Shown here piece after piece: positions 1-7,038 of a stretch of 64,000 nt of DNA (its first letter is position 1; every line of letters begins with the position of its first letter). Both the position numbers and the translations under genes were made by a program. The stretch covers positions 1-64,000 of the forward strand of contig NZ_HG942076.1 of NCBI RefSeq assembly GCF_000612665.1. Reading direction: 5' to 3'. The notes beneath the pieces were generated by a model. That model had not been told where the DNA came from. It saw nothing but the letters and a program-made list of their open reading frames with translations, and searched no databases. This DNA is from Neobacillus dielmonensis. GTDB lineage: Bacteria; Bacillota; Bacilli; Bacillales; Cytobacillaceae.

Positions 1-135
1 ACTGCGGTAATGCGGTATTCTGGCGGGGGTCTGTCCCCCATTGCGATAATGCGGTATTCTGGCGGGGGCCTGTCCCCCATTGCGGTGATGCGGTAATCGG
101 CCGGGGGCCTGTCCCCCACTGCGGTAATGCGGTAA
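1..135. repeat. 39-bp tandem repeat, 3.4 copies
   Basis: Direct repeats start at 1, 40, 79 and 118 (the last partial), an exact 39-bp period. Each full unit carries tgcggtaatgcgg followed by a GGGGG...CCCCC hairpin (cgggggcctgtcccccat). Units differ by only a few bases. The array runs off the left edge, so the true copy number is unknown. No function can be assigned. Confidence 0.9.
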
Positions 136-143
136 TTCAAGTT

Positions 144-192
144 AAAAAGGAGGTTCAAGTCCTGCTAGGTGATGGTCTTGAACCTCCTTTTT
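144..192 (-). terminator. Hairpin terminator after the small membrane protein gene
   Basis: A 16-bp perfect inverted repeat (aaaaaggaggttcaag and its complement, 144-159 with 177-192) has a 17-nt loop and gives A/T runs on both strands. It lies just beyond the stop of the leftward gene at 229. Its sequence is clearly related to the terminator at 533-580. Confidence 0.8.
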
Positions 193-228
193 GTCTGTAC
201 ATGGATACTGATGTATTGCTTTTTGTTA

Positions 229-438
229 TTATACTTTTTTCACTAGTTTCATTTTAAAACTTTTAATCTTGGAGTTACCGTGTTTCATGGTGTAGATTCC
301 AAGTAATTCGAGAGCAATCCCACTGCCATAGCCTAACCCTTCAATGAAGTCCGGCAAATGGATATGATAAATATGTAAGAACAGCATGATAGCAATGATT
401 ACTGTGCCGATACGGAAATATTTATTCGGTCCTTTCAC
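229..438 (-). CDS. Small membrane protein, unknown function
   Basis: A 69-residue protein with a GTG start at 438, preceded by GGGAGGTG at a normal distance. Residues 8-24 (IGTVIIAIMLFLHIYHI) form a likely membrane helix, residues 34-50 (GLGYGSGIALELLGIYT) a possible second one, and the tail is lysine-rich (about residues 52-68). No family is recognised. It is followed by its own hairpin terminator. Hydrophobicity, the good ribosome binding site and the terminator support a real gene; the function is unknown. Confidence 0.6.
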   Translation of the reverse strand: MKGPNKYFRIGTVIIAIMLFLHIYHIHLPDFIEGLGYGSGIALELLGIYTMKHGNSKIKSFKMKLVKKV

Positions 439-532
439 AAATGTTCACCTCCCACGTATTTTCCATTATACAATATTATATCATTTTTGGAATAATATTA
501 CATAAATCTTCTTTATTCAGAGATTTCTAGAT

Positions 533-580
533 AAAAAAGGAAGTTTAAGACCTTCTGAATGATGGTCTTAACCTCCTTTT
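533..580 (-). terminator. Terminator of the SGNH hydrolase gene
   Basis: Imperfect inverted repeat: 533-552 (aaaaaaggaagtttaagacc) pairs with 564-580 (ggtcttaacctcctttt), about 35 bp beyond the stop at 615. It shares much of its sequence with the hairpin at 144-192, including GATGGTCTT and AACCTCCTTTT, which suggests the two are copies of one element. Confidence 0.75.
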
Positions 581-614
581 GGTTTTTTCGTAATTTGCTT
601 GTACTGATTTTAGT

Positions 615-1898
615 TTATTTAACTGCTTGCTTTGCTTTCCTTGCTGCTAGTCCGATGATGACTAATGCTGTTCCCAATAATAAATAATTATATATCGGAG
701 AAGCGGTATTCGGTAAAGTGTGCCCTGTTGTTGTTCCTGAACTACTGCCTACAGTATTCTGCGTATTAGTGGTAGTATTCCCTGCGCTACTGCTATCGCT
801 GCCGCTATTGTTTTCAGGCTGAGTACTGCCGCCTCCCGAATTATTGCCAGAAGGCTGCTCGGAAGTCGATTTAATGGCTGTAACTTCTATCACTTCTACT
901 TTTTGAATTCCTTTAGCATCTTTTACAAAAACCGAATATTTACCATTCTCAGTGACCGCAAACTGACTTCCCGTAATCTCGGTTCCAGCAGTTTGAAAGT
1001 CTGCTACTGTTTTTTCACCTGCGAGCCATTTCATTGTTGCTGGCTGTACCGCATCAGTCGAAACAGTAATCGTTACCGGACCTGATGTTGGTTCAGTGGT
1101 AGACGGCGTTAGATTGACGGCAAAATCACTTGGCAACAAATCGTTGGCCAACTTTGCAAGGACCTGATGGCCCGTTACAGTGGGATGAATATCCCCAGGG
1201 AGGATCAGTTCCGCTTGCTTGCCATTAAAAGCTGAATAGGCATCAACTACAACGGCTCCGAATTGCGCCGCGAGAGGAGTAATTACATTGGTGTTTATAG
1301 CCGGAATCACACCTTCCCCAAAACTTTTTAGTGGTTCTGAGCCAAAAGGGTTGTACAAATTATAGAAAATAATTTGTGCATCAGGGTTCAATGCTCTTAC
1401 GGTTCCAAGGACTGTTCCAAGATTGCTAGCCAAAGTCGGTATGGATTTCACCAATGCGACTTTAGCGGCGTCCATTTCCTCTTGTGTTGGCATCACTGGA
1501 GGGGTTGCCCTTAATTTTGCCAGGATGGTTGCTGCTTCAGGGACCTGCAATAAATCATTATTTCCAATGTCCAACGTGATGACATCAGCATTTTTAATGG
1601 CGGCCTGATTTTCCGGCGAATTATTAATGGCAGAAAATAAATCAGTGGTCTTCCAGCCTCCGCCACTAATATTCTTAGCCACTGTATATTCACTAGGTTG
1701 AATTAAATAAGGAAAAGCTTGTTCATTAATCGGTTGTGTCGAACTATGATCATCTCCAAGATTCCATCCATGAGTAATCGAATCCCCTAGCGCCACTATA
1801 CTCTTTTTTTCGCTAGTATCCGCCAAAACAAATGAAGCGAAGAAGGCTTGGAAGACAAGCATAAAGACAAACAGTAATGATAATCTCTTAAACTTCAA
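615..1898 (-). CDS. Secreted SGNH/GDSL hydrolase with LPNTA sortase anchor
   Basis: A 427-residue surface esterase/lipase-type protein. The longest frame starts with TTG at 1913, but that codon overlaps the ribosome binding site GGAGGGG (1906-1912); a TTG at 1898, 6 nt further on, is the better start. Order: signal peptide (to about residue 28, SFVLA), SGNH domain with GDSITHG (nucleophile block I), GNNDLL (block III) and DIHPTVTGH (catalytic Asp/His, block V), then an Ig-like segment of about 70 residues, a Ser/Thr/Asn/Gly-rich wall spacer, LPNTA, a hydrophobic helix and a Lys/Arg tail. LPNTA, not LPXTG, is the class D sorting signal used by Bacillus SrtD-type sortases (family knowledge). 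No sortase gene lies in the window. The substrate is unknown. Confidence 0.9.
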   Translation of the reverse strand: MKFKRLSLLFVFMLVFQAFFASFVLADTSEKKSIVALGDSITHGWNLGDDHSSTQPINEQAFPYLIQPSEYTVAKNISGGGWKTTDLFSAINNSPENQAAIKNADVITLDIGNNDLLQVPEAATILAKLRATPPVMPTQEEMDAAKVALVKSIPTLASNLGTVLGTVRALNPDAQIIFYNLYNPFGSEPLKSFGEGVIPAINTNVITPLAAQFGAVVVDAYSAFNGKQAELILPGDIHPTVTGHQVLAKLANDLLPSDFAVNLTPSTTEPTSGPVTITVSTDAVQPATMKWLAGEKTVADFQTAGTEITGSQFAVTENGKYSVFVKDAKGIQKVEVIEVTAIKSTSEQPSGNNSGGGSTQPENNSGSDSSSAGNTTTNTQNTVGSSSGTTTGHTLPNTASPIYNYLLLGTALVIIGLAARKAKQAVK

Positions 1899-1975
1899 AA
1901 AAGTCCCCTCCAAATTATGTATATTTTCCTATCATTATATCATATTTTGTAATTTTTTGAATATTTTTACCTATA

Positions 1976-2152
1976 TTATGTAAAACTTCCATTACCGCCT
2001 AACAGGAAACCATCGACTTTTCTCACTAGGAAGGAAATAATCCTTTTCCATTCTTGTTCGGTGAGCTCGGCATCCACAACTTCCTTGATCATCTCATTAA
2101 TCTCATCAATAGTCCCGTCGTATAACTCCTTATGGGAGCAGACCGTCGACAT
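1976..2152 (-). CDS. Possible small protein or truncated gene end
   Basis: The reading frame can start at ATG 2152 (58 residues, including DGTIDEINEMIKEVVDAEL) or in-frame further upstream at 2194. The upstream part would be translated from the REP-like repeat (glycine/proline-rich) and is unlikely to be real. No clear ribosome binding site precedes either start. The sequence looks helical and acidic, so it could be the 3' remnant of a gene cut by the repeat. No family is recognised. Confidence 0.3.
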   Translation of the reverse strand: MSTVCSHKELYDGTIDEINEMIKEVVDAELTEQEWKRIISFLVRKVDGFLLGGNGSFT

Positions 2153-2154
2153 GG

Positions 2155-2200
2155 CCACAAGAACCGTCCCCATGGGCCCCCATGGGCCCCCCACCCCAAT
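2155..2200. repeat. REP-like element, half copy
   Basis: Right-half copy, ccacaagaaccgtcccc (2155-2171), followed by a duplicated catgggcccc pair. It belongs to the dispersed GGGACGGTTCT/AGAACCGTCCC family described in the findings. Confidence 0.75.
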
Positions 2201-2348
2201 GGTTCACATGGTTTCACGATTTTGTCATTTATTTTTCAGTCTGTTGTGGGATGAAGTGCTTGAAAAGGAATAGAATGAGGTTGATAGGATGATGCAAATA
2301 TTGAACAGTTCCTGTTATTTGAGAACTTTTTGGTAAGGAGGAAGTTTT

Positions 2349-2549
2349 ATGGGATTCTCTAGCATCAATTGGGCTCTTGTTGCTCCACTTATAGGCATTG
2401 AACTTATTTTAATGATTATTGCTGTTGTCGACCTTTCCAAAACTACTACTCAGACCAATGGCCCGAAATGGATGTGGGTGCTGATTTCCCTTTTCTTCAG
2501 CATTATCGGGCCTATCTTGTATTTCACCATAGGCAGAAAACACACGTAA
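2349..2549 (+). CDS. yxlE: YxlE-like PLDc_N membrane protein
   Basis: A 66-residue protein with the strong site TAAGGAGG before ATG. Two membrane segments (about residues 10-28 and 43-60) flank a short loop. The WMWVLISLFFSIIGPILYF block is typical of the PLDc_N/YxlE family. In B. subtilis, yxlE sits in the sigY operon between yxlD and yxlF and helps keep SigY inactive (known for the family). Here it is followed after 30 bp by an ABC ATPase and a permease in the same yxlE-yxlF-yxlG order, which supports the name. SigY, YxlC and YxlD are absent upstream. Confidence 0.8.
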   Translation: MGFSSINWALVAPLIGIELILMIIAVVDLSKTTTQTNGPKWMWVLISLFFSIIGPILYFTIGRKHT

Positions 2550-2579
2550 CCAAGTTCCGATTGAAGGGTGTGAACAAAC

Positions 2580-3485
2580 ATGAAGATGATGGAAGTCACA
2601 GCGTTATCCAAATCCTTCGACACCGTCAATGCCGTCAACAACTTGTCGTTTTCCCTTAAGGAAGGACGCTGCACAGCGTTGCTCGGCCCAAATGGGGCTG
2701 GAAAGACGACGACATTGGAAATGCTCGCCGGCCTACTCGTTCCTACTAAAGGAACGATTCTATTTATGGGTTCAAACCAAGCCGATTACCGGGAACACAT
2801 CGGCTATTTGCCGCAGCAGCCGGTCTTTTTCTCTTGGATGAACGCAGTGGAGTATCTCGTGTTTATGGGCGAACTGTCTGGCATGGCCAAAGCAACAGCA
2901 GCCAGCCGTGCTGACGAATTGCTAGAGCTCGTAGGAATGGCCGATGCGAAGAAGCGCAGGATTGGCGGTTATTCTGGCGGGATGAAACAACGGCTGGGAA
3001 TTGCACAGGCCATGATCCATGAACCAAAACTGCTGATCCTCGACGAACCCGTTTCCGCCCTCGATCCCGTTGGACGAAGGGACATGCTCGAGATGATGAA
3101 AAGGCTGAAGGGCCACATGACCATCTTGTTTTCTACTCACATCCTCCATGACGCCGAGGAGGTTTGTGATGATGTGATGATGATCCACAAAGGGGAACTG
3201 GCCGTTGCAGGCTCACTTCCCGAATTGCGCCGGAACTATCTGGAAAATATCATTATCATCTCGGCGGAGGAGAGTTTGGATACATGGGCACGCACTCTAG
3301 AGCGTTGGACTGTCATTACGGAGGTTAGAGTTAGAAATAACACTCTTGAACTATTTGTCAGCGACTTGGATAAGGCTCGGAGCCAGCTTCTTGCCGAAAT
3401 AACGGAAAAGAAAATCCCGATTTCAAGCTTTACAGTCGGCTCAACGACCCTTGAGGACCTGTTCATGAAGGTGGTGGGAAAATGA
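2580..3485 (+). CDS. yxlF: ABC transporter ATP-binding protein, YxlF-like
   Basis: A 301-residue cytoplasmic ATPase. Walker A GPNGAGKT at about residues 36-43, Q-loop PQQP near 79, signature YSGGMKQR near 131, Walker B LLILDEP near 151 and the H-loop STHIL near 183 are all present. The C-terminal 80 residues resemble the regulatory tail of CcmA/NatA-type exporters. It overlaps the permease gene by 4 nt (ATGA), so the two are translationally coupled. The exported substrate is unknown; in B. subtilis this pair lies in the SigY regulon. Confidence 0.85.
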   Translation: MKMMEVTALSKSFDTVNAVNNLSFSLKEGRCTALLGPNGAGKTTTLEMLAGLLVPTKGTILFMGSNQADYREHIGYLPQQPVFFSWMNAVEYLVFMGELSGMAKATAASRADELLELVGMADAKKRRIGGYSGGMKQRLGIAQAMIHEPKLLILDEPVSALDPVGRRDMLEMMKRLKGHMTILFSTHILHDAEEVCDDVMMIHKGELAVAGSLPELRRNYLENIIIISAEESLDTWARTLERWTVITEVRVRNNTLELFVSDLDKARSQLLAEITEKKIPISSFTVGSTTLEDLFMKVVGK

Positions 3486-4240
3486 ACAAGTGGTTGGTCT
3501 TATTTCGGAAAGAATGGCTGGAGATGGTTCGTAACTATAAAGTGATTTGGCTGCCCCTCGTTTTCGTGGTATTTGGCCTGCTTCAGCCCATTACCCTCTA
3601 CTATCTGCCGGATATTTTAAAAAATGCCGGGAACATGCCGGAAGGAACGGTTATCAAAATCGCTACTCCTTCAAGCGGCGAGGTACTATGTGAAACATTG
3701 TCCCAGTTCAATCAGATGGGAATCTTAGTCATTGTGCTGGCTTTCATGGGTATCGTCGCTGCGGAGCGTAGAAGCGGGATGATGAAAATGATCCTTGTAA
3801 AGCCGGTTACCTATACGTCGTATATCCTGTCAAAATGGGTGAGCGCCCTGTTGCTTACCTTTGTTTCGCTTTCCCTCGGCATGCTAGCCGCCTGGTATTA
3901 TACCATTCTATTGATTGGGTCGTTTCCGTTCGTTGACCTAGCCCAGGGGACAGGAATCTACTTCATTTGGATTTCATTTTTACTAACATTTACACTATTC
4001 TTGAGCAGCCGTCTGAAAAGCAGCGGCCTCATCGCAGCATTAGCCCTATTACTTGGCATCGTTCTGTCACTTGTAACACCGCTTCTAGAAAAATGGATGA
4101 AATGGAGCCCAGCACAGCTGACAGGCGCCGCTTCTTCCCTATTAACCGAGGGTGCCGCCCAAGGAAACGTTCTCCTGCCACTTACCATCACCATACTGCT
4201 CACAGCCCTATTCCTTTACCTTGCTGTACGGGAGCCATAG
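3482..4240 (+). CDS. yxlG: ABC-2 type permease, YxlG-like
   Basis: A 252-residue membrane protein with six likely membrane helices and the ABC-2 layout: an N-terminal cytoplasmic stretch (WLVLFRKEWLEMVRNYK), a first helix, a large loop, then helices from about residue 78. It partners the ATPase encoded immediately upstream. Its stop codon TAG is part of a REP-like repeat (tagggacggttc), the copy later split by a MITE-like insertion. Confidence 0.85.
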   Translation: MNKWLVLFRKEWLEMVRNYKVIWLPLVFVVFGLLQPITLYYLPDILKNAGNMPEGTVIKIATPSSGEVLCETLSQFNQMGILVIVLAFMGIVAAERRSGMMKMILVKPVTYTSYILSKWVSALLLTFVSLSLGMLAAWYYTILLIGSFPFVDLAQGTGIYFIWISFLLTFTLFLSSRLKSSGLIAALALLLGIVLSLVTPLLEKWMKWSPAQLTGAASSLLTEGAAQGNVLLPLTITILLTALFLYLAVREP

Positions 4241-4428
4241 GGACGGTTCGAGGCCACTGAAAAACCTTCGATTTTTCAAGAATCTTTAAAGAAAATCAAA
4301 AGACGAGGAGGCTCCCCGGCACGCCCGCGGAAAGCGAAGCCGCCTGGAGTGGAAATCAACTGACGATTTTATTCACGAAAACTGAATTCAGGGACTTTTT
4401 CAGTGCCCTCGGACGGTTCTCCTGGCTC
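4241..4428. repeat. REP-like element interrupted by an insertion
   Basis: Left part ggacggttc (4241-4249) and right part ggacggttctcctggctc (4411-4428). Removing 4250-4410 plus one 9-bp repeat restores tagggacggttctcctggctc, a normal left half of the family (compare 23588-23607). Confidence 0.85.
4250..4410. mobile_element. 161-bp MITE-like element with 9-bp target duplication
   Basis: Terminal inverted repeats: GAGGCCACTGAAAAA at 4250-4264 against GAGGGCACTGAAAAA on the opposite strand at 4396-4410 (14 of 15 match). The 9-bp direct repeat GGACGGTTC flanks both sides (4241-4249 and 4411-4419). The interior is non-coding, with the GC-rich stretch gcccgcggaaagcgaag. It is a non-autonomous element that needs a transposase from elsewhere. 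I recall similar cactgaaaaa-bounded sequences as common in Bacillaceae genomes, but could not check this. Confidence 0.8.
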
Positions 4429-4435
4429 ACAACAA

Positions 4436-4465
4436 AACTCCTCGTTCTGTTAAGAACGGGGAGTT
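4436..4465. terminator. Bidirectional terminator between yxlG and the lipoprotein gene
   Basis: aactcctcgttc (4436-4447) pairs with gaacggggagtt (4454-4465) with one G-T pair and a 6-nt loop, placed between two convergent genes. Confidence 0.65.
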
Positions 4466-4484
4466 CTTCCTTTGGTGGGAGGGA

Positions 4485-5723
4485 TTAGTTATCCAACTGA
4501 AAAGTTTTCATCATTTTGGGAACTATGTTCTGGAGAAACTCATTGAGCTGTGGATCGTTTTCGATGTATGGTGTGACAATATAGGAATAAATAATATCAC
4601 TGTCTTCTGTCAATTTCACTTCGACTCCTGCCGGGTTTAACGCAGTCCATACTTGTTTTTCATACATATGGAAACTCAGCAATAATGGCTTACTGGCAGT
4701 ATTAGAATATAGATTAATTTCACTAAACCAAGGATTATTCTCCTCATAATCCGCTCTTTCAAAAATCAGCCGATCCATCCATTCCTTTGGCACCGAAAAA
4801 TGATAGCCTTCAGTAAAATAAATGGTCGTGAAATCAGTGGGCTGTGAGATATCAATCCCATGACTTTTGAAAAAAGCTGCATTTAAGACATTTTGAATAT
4901 CCGAATAAGCTAAATGATATTGCAGCGTGCCTTCTGCGTAAGAGGCATATTCGTACGGCGGGAAATACATCATTAGTCCTTCCTTCGTTACATAAACCTG
5001 CTTTAGGTCATCGGAACTGATTTGTTTAAACTCCCCCATTGCATCAAGTGTATGTAACACATCTTGTCTTAGGACGAGTTCACTAATGATTTGTTTTGTT
5101 TGCAGTGCATTGCTGAACAATTCGTTTGCCTCCACGATTCGTCCTTTATCTAAATCTACTAAAATTGGAATCCGCGACGGCATGCCATGTGCGGCCCCGC
5201 TGAGATAGAAATATTGATCGTATACGAAACTGATCAGGTGTTCATTTTGAAACGTGATTTTGTATTTGGAATAAAACGAAGACGGTGCGTTTGGGTCCTC
5301 GTTGGTCATTTGACTCTCATCCACGTTGTTCGCTTTTTCCTTTAGAATGGCATTCAATTTGTCTTGTGCCATTTTATCCTTCAAGCCATCAATCTGCGGA
5401 TAAACTATATTGATGATCGGGTTTTCTTTCACAATCGATTCATCACGAATTTGAATATTTTGTTGAATGGGGGGCCCAGGTTGGTTGCTTGGTTTTTGAG
5501 GTTGACCCGTAGCTTTCCCAGGCTGAACAGCAGGTTTCCCCGGCTGATTAATCCCCTGTCCTGGTGATGTGCTAGGTTTTTCTGTCTCACCTCCGTTATT
5601 TTCCGGTTGCTGGTCCTCTGTCACATTTGGCTGTTCCGCCATTGGCTTTCCTTCTTCCGTATCCCTGCACCCTGCGGCAAGGAGAAAAATTACCACAATG
5701 GGCACTGTCCACTTAAGCTTCAT
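4485..5723 (-). CDS. Lipoprotein with DUF3298/RsiV-like domain
   Basis: A 412-residue exported lipoprotein. The signal peptide ends in the lipobox LAAGC (Cys19). A linker at about residues 20-90 is rich in Pro, Gln, Gly and Asn (repeated QPGKP units). The C-terminal part resembles the DUF4163/DUF3298 domains of RsiV and PdaC, with a YLSGAAHG segment and DLDKGRIVEANELF following the typical GGxHG...G..l.l.dlF pattern. In RsiV this fold binds lysozyme; whether this protein does is unknown. It is preceded by GAGAGG and has no sigma factor gene beside it. Confidence 0.75.
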   Translation of the reverse strand: MKLKWTVPIVVIFLLAAGCRDTEEGKPMAEQPNVTEDQQPENNGGETEKPSTSPGQGINQPGKPAVQPGKATGQPQKPSNQPGPPIQQNIQIRDESIVKENPIINIVYPQIDGLKDKMAQDKLNAILKEKANNVDESQMTNEDPNAPSSFYSKYKITFQNEHLISFVYDQYFYLSGAAHGMPSRIPILVDLDKGRIVEANELFSNALQTKQIISELVLRQDVLHTLDAMGEFKQISSDDLKQVYVTKEGLMMYFPPYEYASYAEGTLQYHLAYSDIQNVLNAAFFKSHGIDISQPTDFTTIYFTEGYHFSVPKEWMDRLIFERADYEENNPWFSEINLYSNTASKPLLLSFHMYEKQVWTALNPAGVEVKLTEDSDIIYSYIVTPYIENDPQLNEFLQNIVPKMMKTFQLDN

Positions 5724-6052
5724 CCTCTCACTCCTCGTGATCCGTCACCCTATAAATATAACTTTCCTCCTATTTCTAGAATTGGATTTTTTAAAACGAT
5801 GAAACATGGGGAAGGCTCTTCCGCCTCACTAATTTTTGAAAACCAAGCTGGAAGAGGGAACTAGAACCAGGCTGCGCCGGACCAAGTTCCCGAGAATGAA
5901 ATAGCTTATTAGGAGATATAGGACCCCGCTGATTGGCATCTAATCGTCCTTTCAAACCTGAGTTTGCATGGAATCATAGCCCCAAACCTGTCGATTAGAA
6001 GAGTTTATAAGACTAGTTTTCCGTCCTTCAACAAATTTTTTGTTCATTATTC
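5724..6052. other. Non-coding, structured segment, possible RNA or IS-end relic
   Basis: No credible gene. Several inverted repeats suggest structure: GGGAAC (5856-5861) with GTTCCC (5886-5891), CTAATCG (5940-5946) with CGATTAG (5992-5998), and CAAAC-ctga-GTTTG (5953-5966) nested inside the second pair. The block from about 5850 to 6025 looks more GC-rich and conserved-like than the AT-rich DNA beside it. It could be a non-coding RNA or the non-coding end of a lost insertion sequence. Neither can be shown from sequence alone. Confidence 0.35.
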
Positions 6053-6072
6053 TTAATCAATCGTTTGATTAA
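6053..6072. promoter_or_regulatory. Perfect palindrome, TetR-type operator candidate
   Basis: TTAATCAA-tcgt-TTGATTAA, 8-bp arms and a 4-nt centre, in an otherwise empty intergenic region. Its length and spacing fit a TetR-family operator. No TetR gene lies in the window, and no gene starts nearby, so the target is unclear. Confidence 0.4.
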
Positions 6073-6214
6073 ATGACTAGCTGGTACTATTAAAATACCC
6101 TCTCCATTTCATTTCCCGGTAAATAATTTGTCAAAGAATGAAATATTTAATGAAACATGTTCATGTATAAAACTGTCGAGGACCGCACTAATGACAGAGC
6201 CATATGTATAAAAA

Positions 6215-6243
6215 TGAAGCAGGAGAACCGTCCCCCTGCTTCA
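6215..6243. repeat. REP-like element, half copy
   Basis: tgaagcaggagaaccgtccc then cctgcttca (6215-6243), 9 bp past the stop of the aquaporin gene. Confidence 0.85.
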
Positions 6244-6252
6244 AGTAGTCTA

Positions 6253-7017
6253 TTAAGCTTTGGTTGTTTCGTTTTGGCTGGCTGCGGCTGTGAGAGGATT
6301 GGGACTGGCGATCCATCTATAGACGAAGGCGGCCAAGCTTGATCCAATTACGGGGCCGATCACGTAGATGGGAAACTGGTTCCATGGAATGTTTCCTCCT
6401 GAGAAGCTGCCGACAAGGTAGGGTCCGAAGGTTCGGGCCGGGTTAAAGGAGGAGCCAGTCGCTCCGGCCGTCATCATGATGATCCCGCCAACCGTCAGCC
6501 CAATAATCAGGCCGGCGAAATCCTTTGGTGCCCGATGATCAACCGCCATTCCCATTATGACCAACATTAAAATAAAGGTTTCCATCGCTTCAATCACAAT
6601 CCCCTGCAGATAACCGGTCGAAGGAGACAGTGTTGTTGCGCCCAAATTTCCAATCGTTGCCCCATCCGAACCAAGCACCACAAGAATCCCGATTGCCCCA
6701 ATAACTGCCCCCACGAGTTGGCCAATTAAGTAAGGCAGCACTTCCCTTTTCGGAAATTGCCCGATTACAGCAAGCCCAATGGTGACAGCAGGATTAATAT
6801 GACATCCTGAGATTTTGCCAATCGTATAAATCATCGCAATAACCACAATGGCAAACGCCAAACTGATCACGCCAATATCAGCGAGAGTGGTACCCTGACT
6901 ATTATTGGCCGCAAGAATTCCGTTAAAGGCAGCAGCACCTGGTCCAATAAACACTAACAAGGCTGTACCGATGCCCTCAGCAGTAGAACGCTTCCATAAT
7001 GACGGAGATGAATCCAT
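6253..7017 (-). CDS. MIP-family aquaporin / glycerol facilitator
   Basis: A 254-residue integral membrane channel with six helices and both half-helix signatures: INPAVT (near residue 75) and FNPART (near residue 191), the Asn-Pro-Ala boxes of aquaporins. Ribosome binding site AGGAGG precedes ATG. The gene follows fdhA by 21 bp in the same direction and lies behind the same sigma-54 promoter, so it is probably co-transcribed. Such channels pass water, glycerol or small neutral solutes; the context suggests a role in formaldehyde, methanol or similar small-molecule traffic, which is inference. Confidence 0.85.
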   Translation of the reverse strand: MDSSPSLWKRSTAEGIGTALLVFIGPGAAAFNGILAANNSQGTTLADIGVISLAFAIVVIAMIYTIGKISGCHINPAVTIGLAVIGQFPKREVLPYLIGQLVGAVIGAIGILVVLGSDGATIGNLGATTLSPSTGYLQGIVIEAMETFILMLVIMGMAVDHRAPKDFAGLIIGLTVGGIIMMTAGATGSSFNPARTFGPYLVGSFSGGNIPWNQFPIYVIGPVIGSSLAAFVYRWIASPNPLTAAASQNETTKA

Positions 7018-7038
7018 GGTCTGCCTCCTGTCTAAAAA

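Noticed and set aside
1..135. CRISPR array
   Set aside because: The 39-bp units repeat along their whole length with no variable spacers, and no cas genes are present.
4250..4410. Insertion sequence with its own transposase
   Set aside because: The element is only 161 bp and has no open frame; it can only be non-autonomous.
5569..5864. Rightward frames opposite the DUF3298 lipoprotein gene
   Set aside because: Shadows on the opposite strand; the leftward gene has a lipobox and a ribosome binding site.
6147..6347. Small leftward gene of 66 residues overlapping the aquaporin end
   Set aside because: It reads the REP-like element and the aquaporin gene in another frame; no ribosome binding site.
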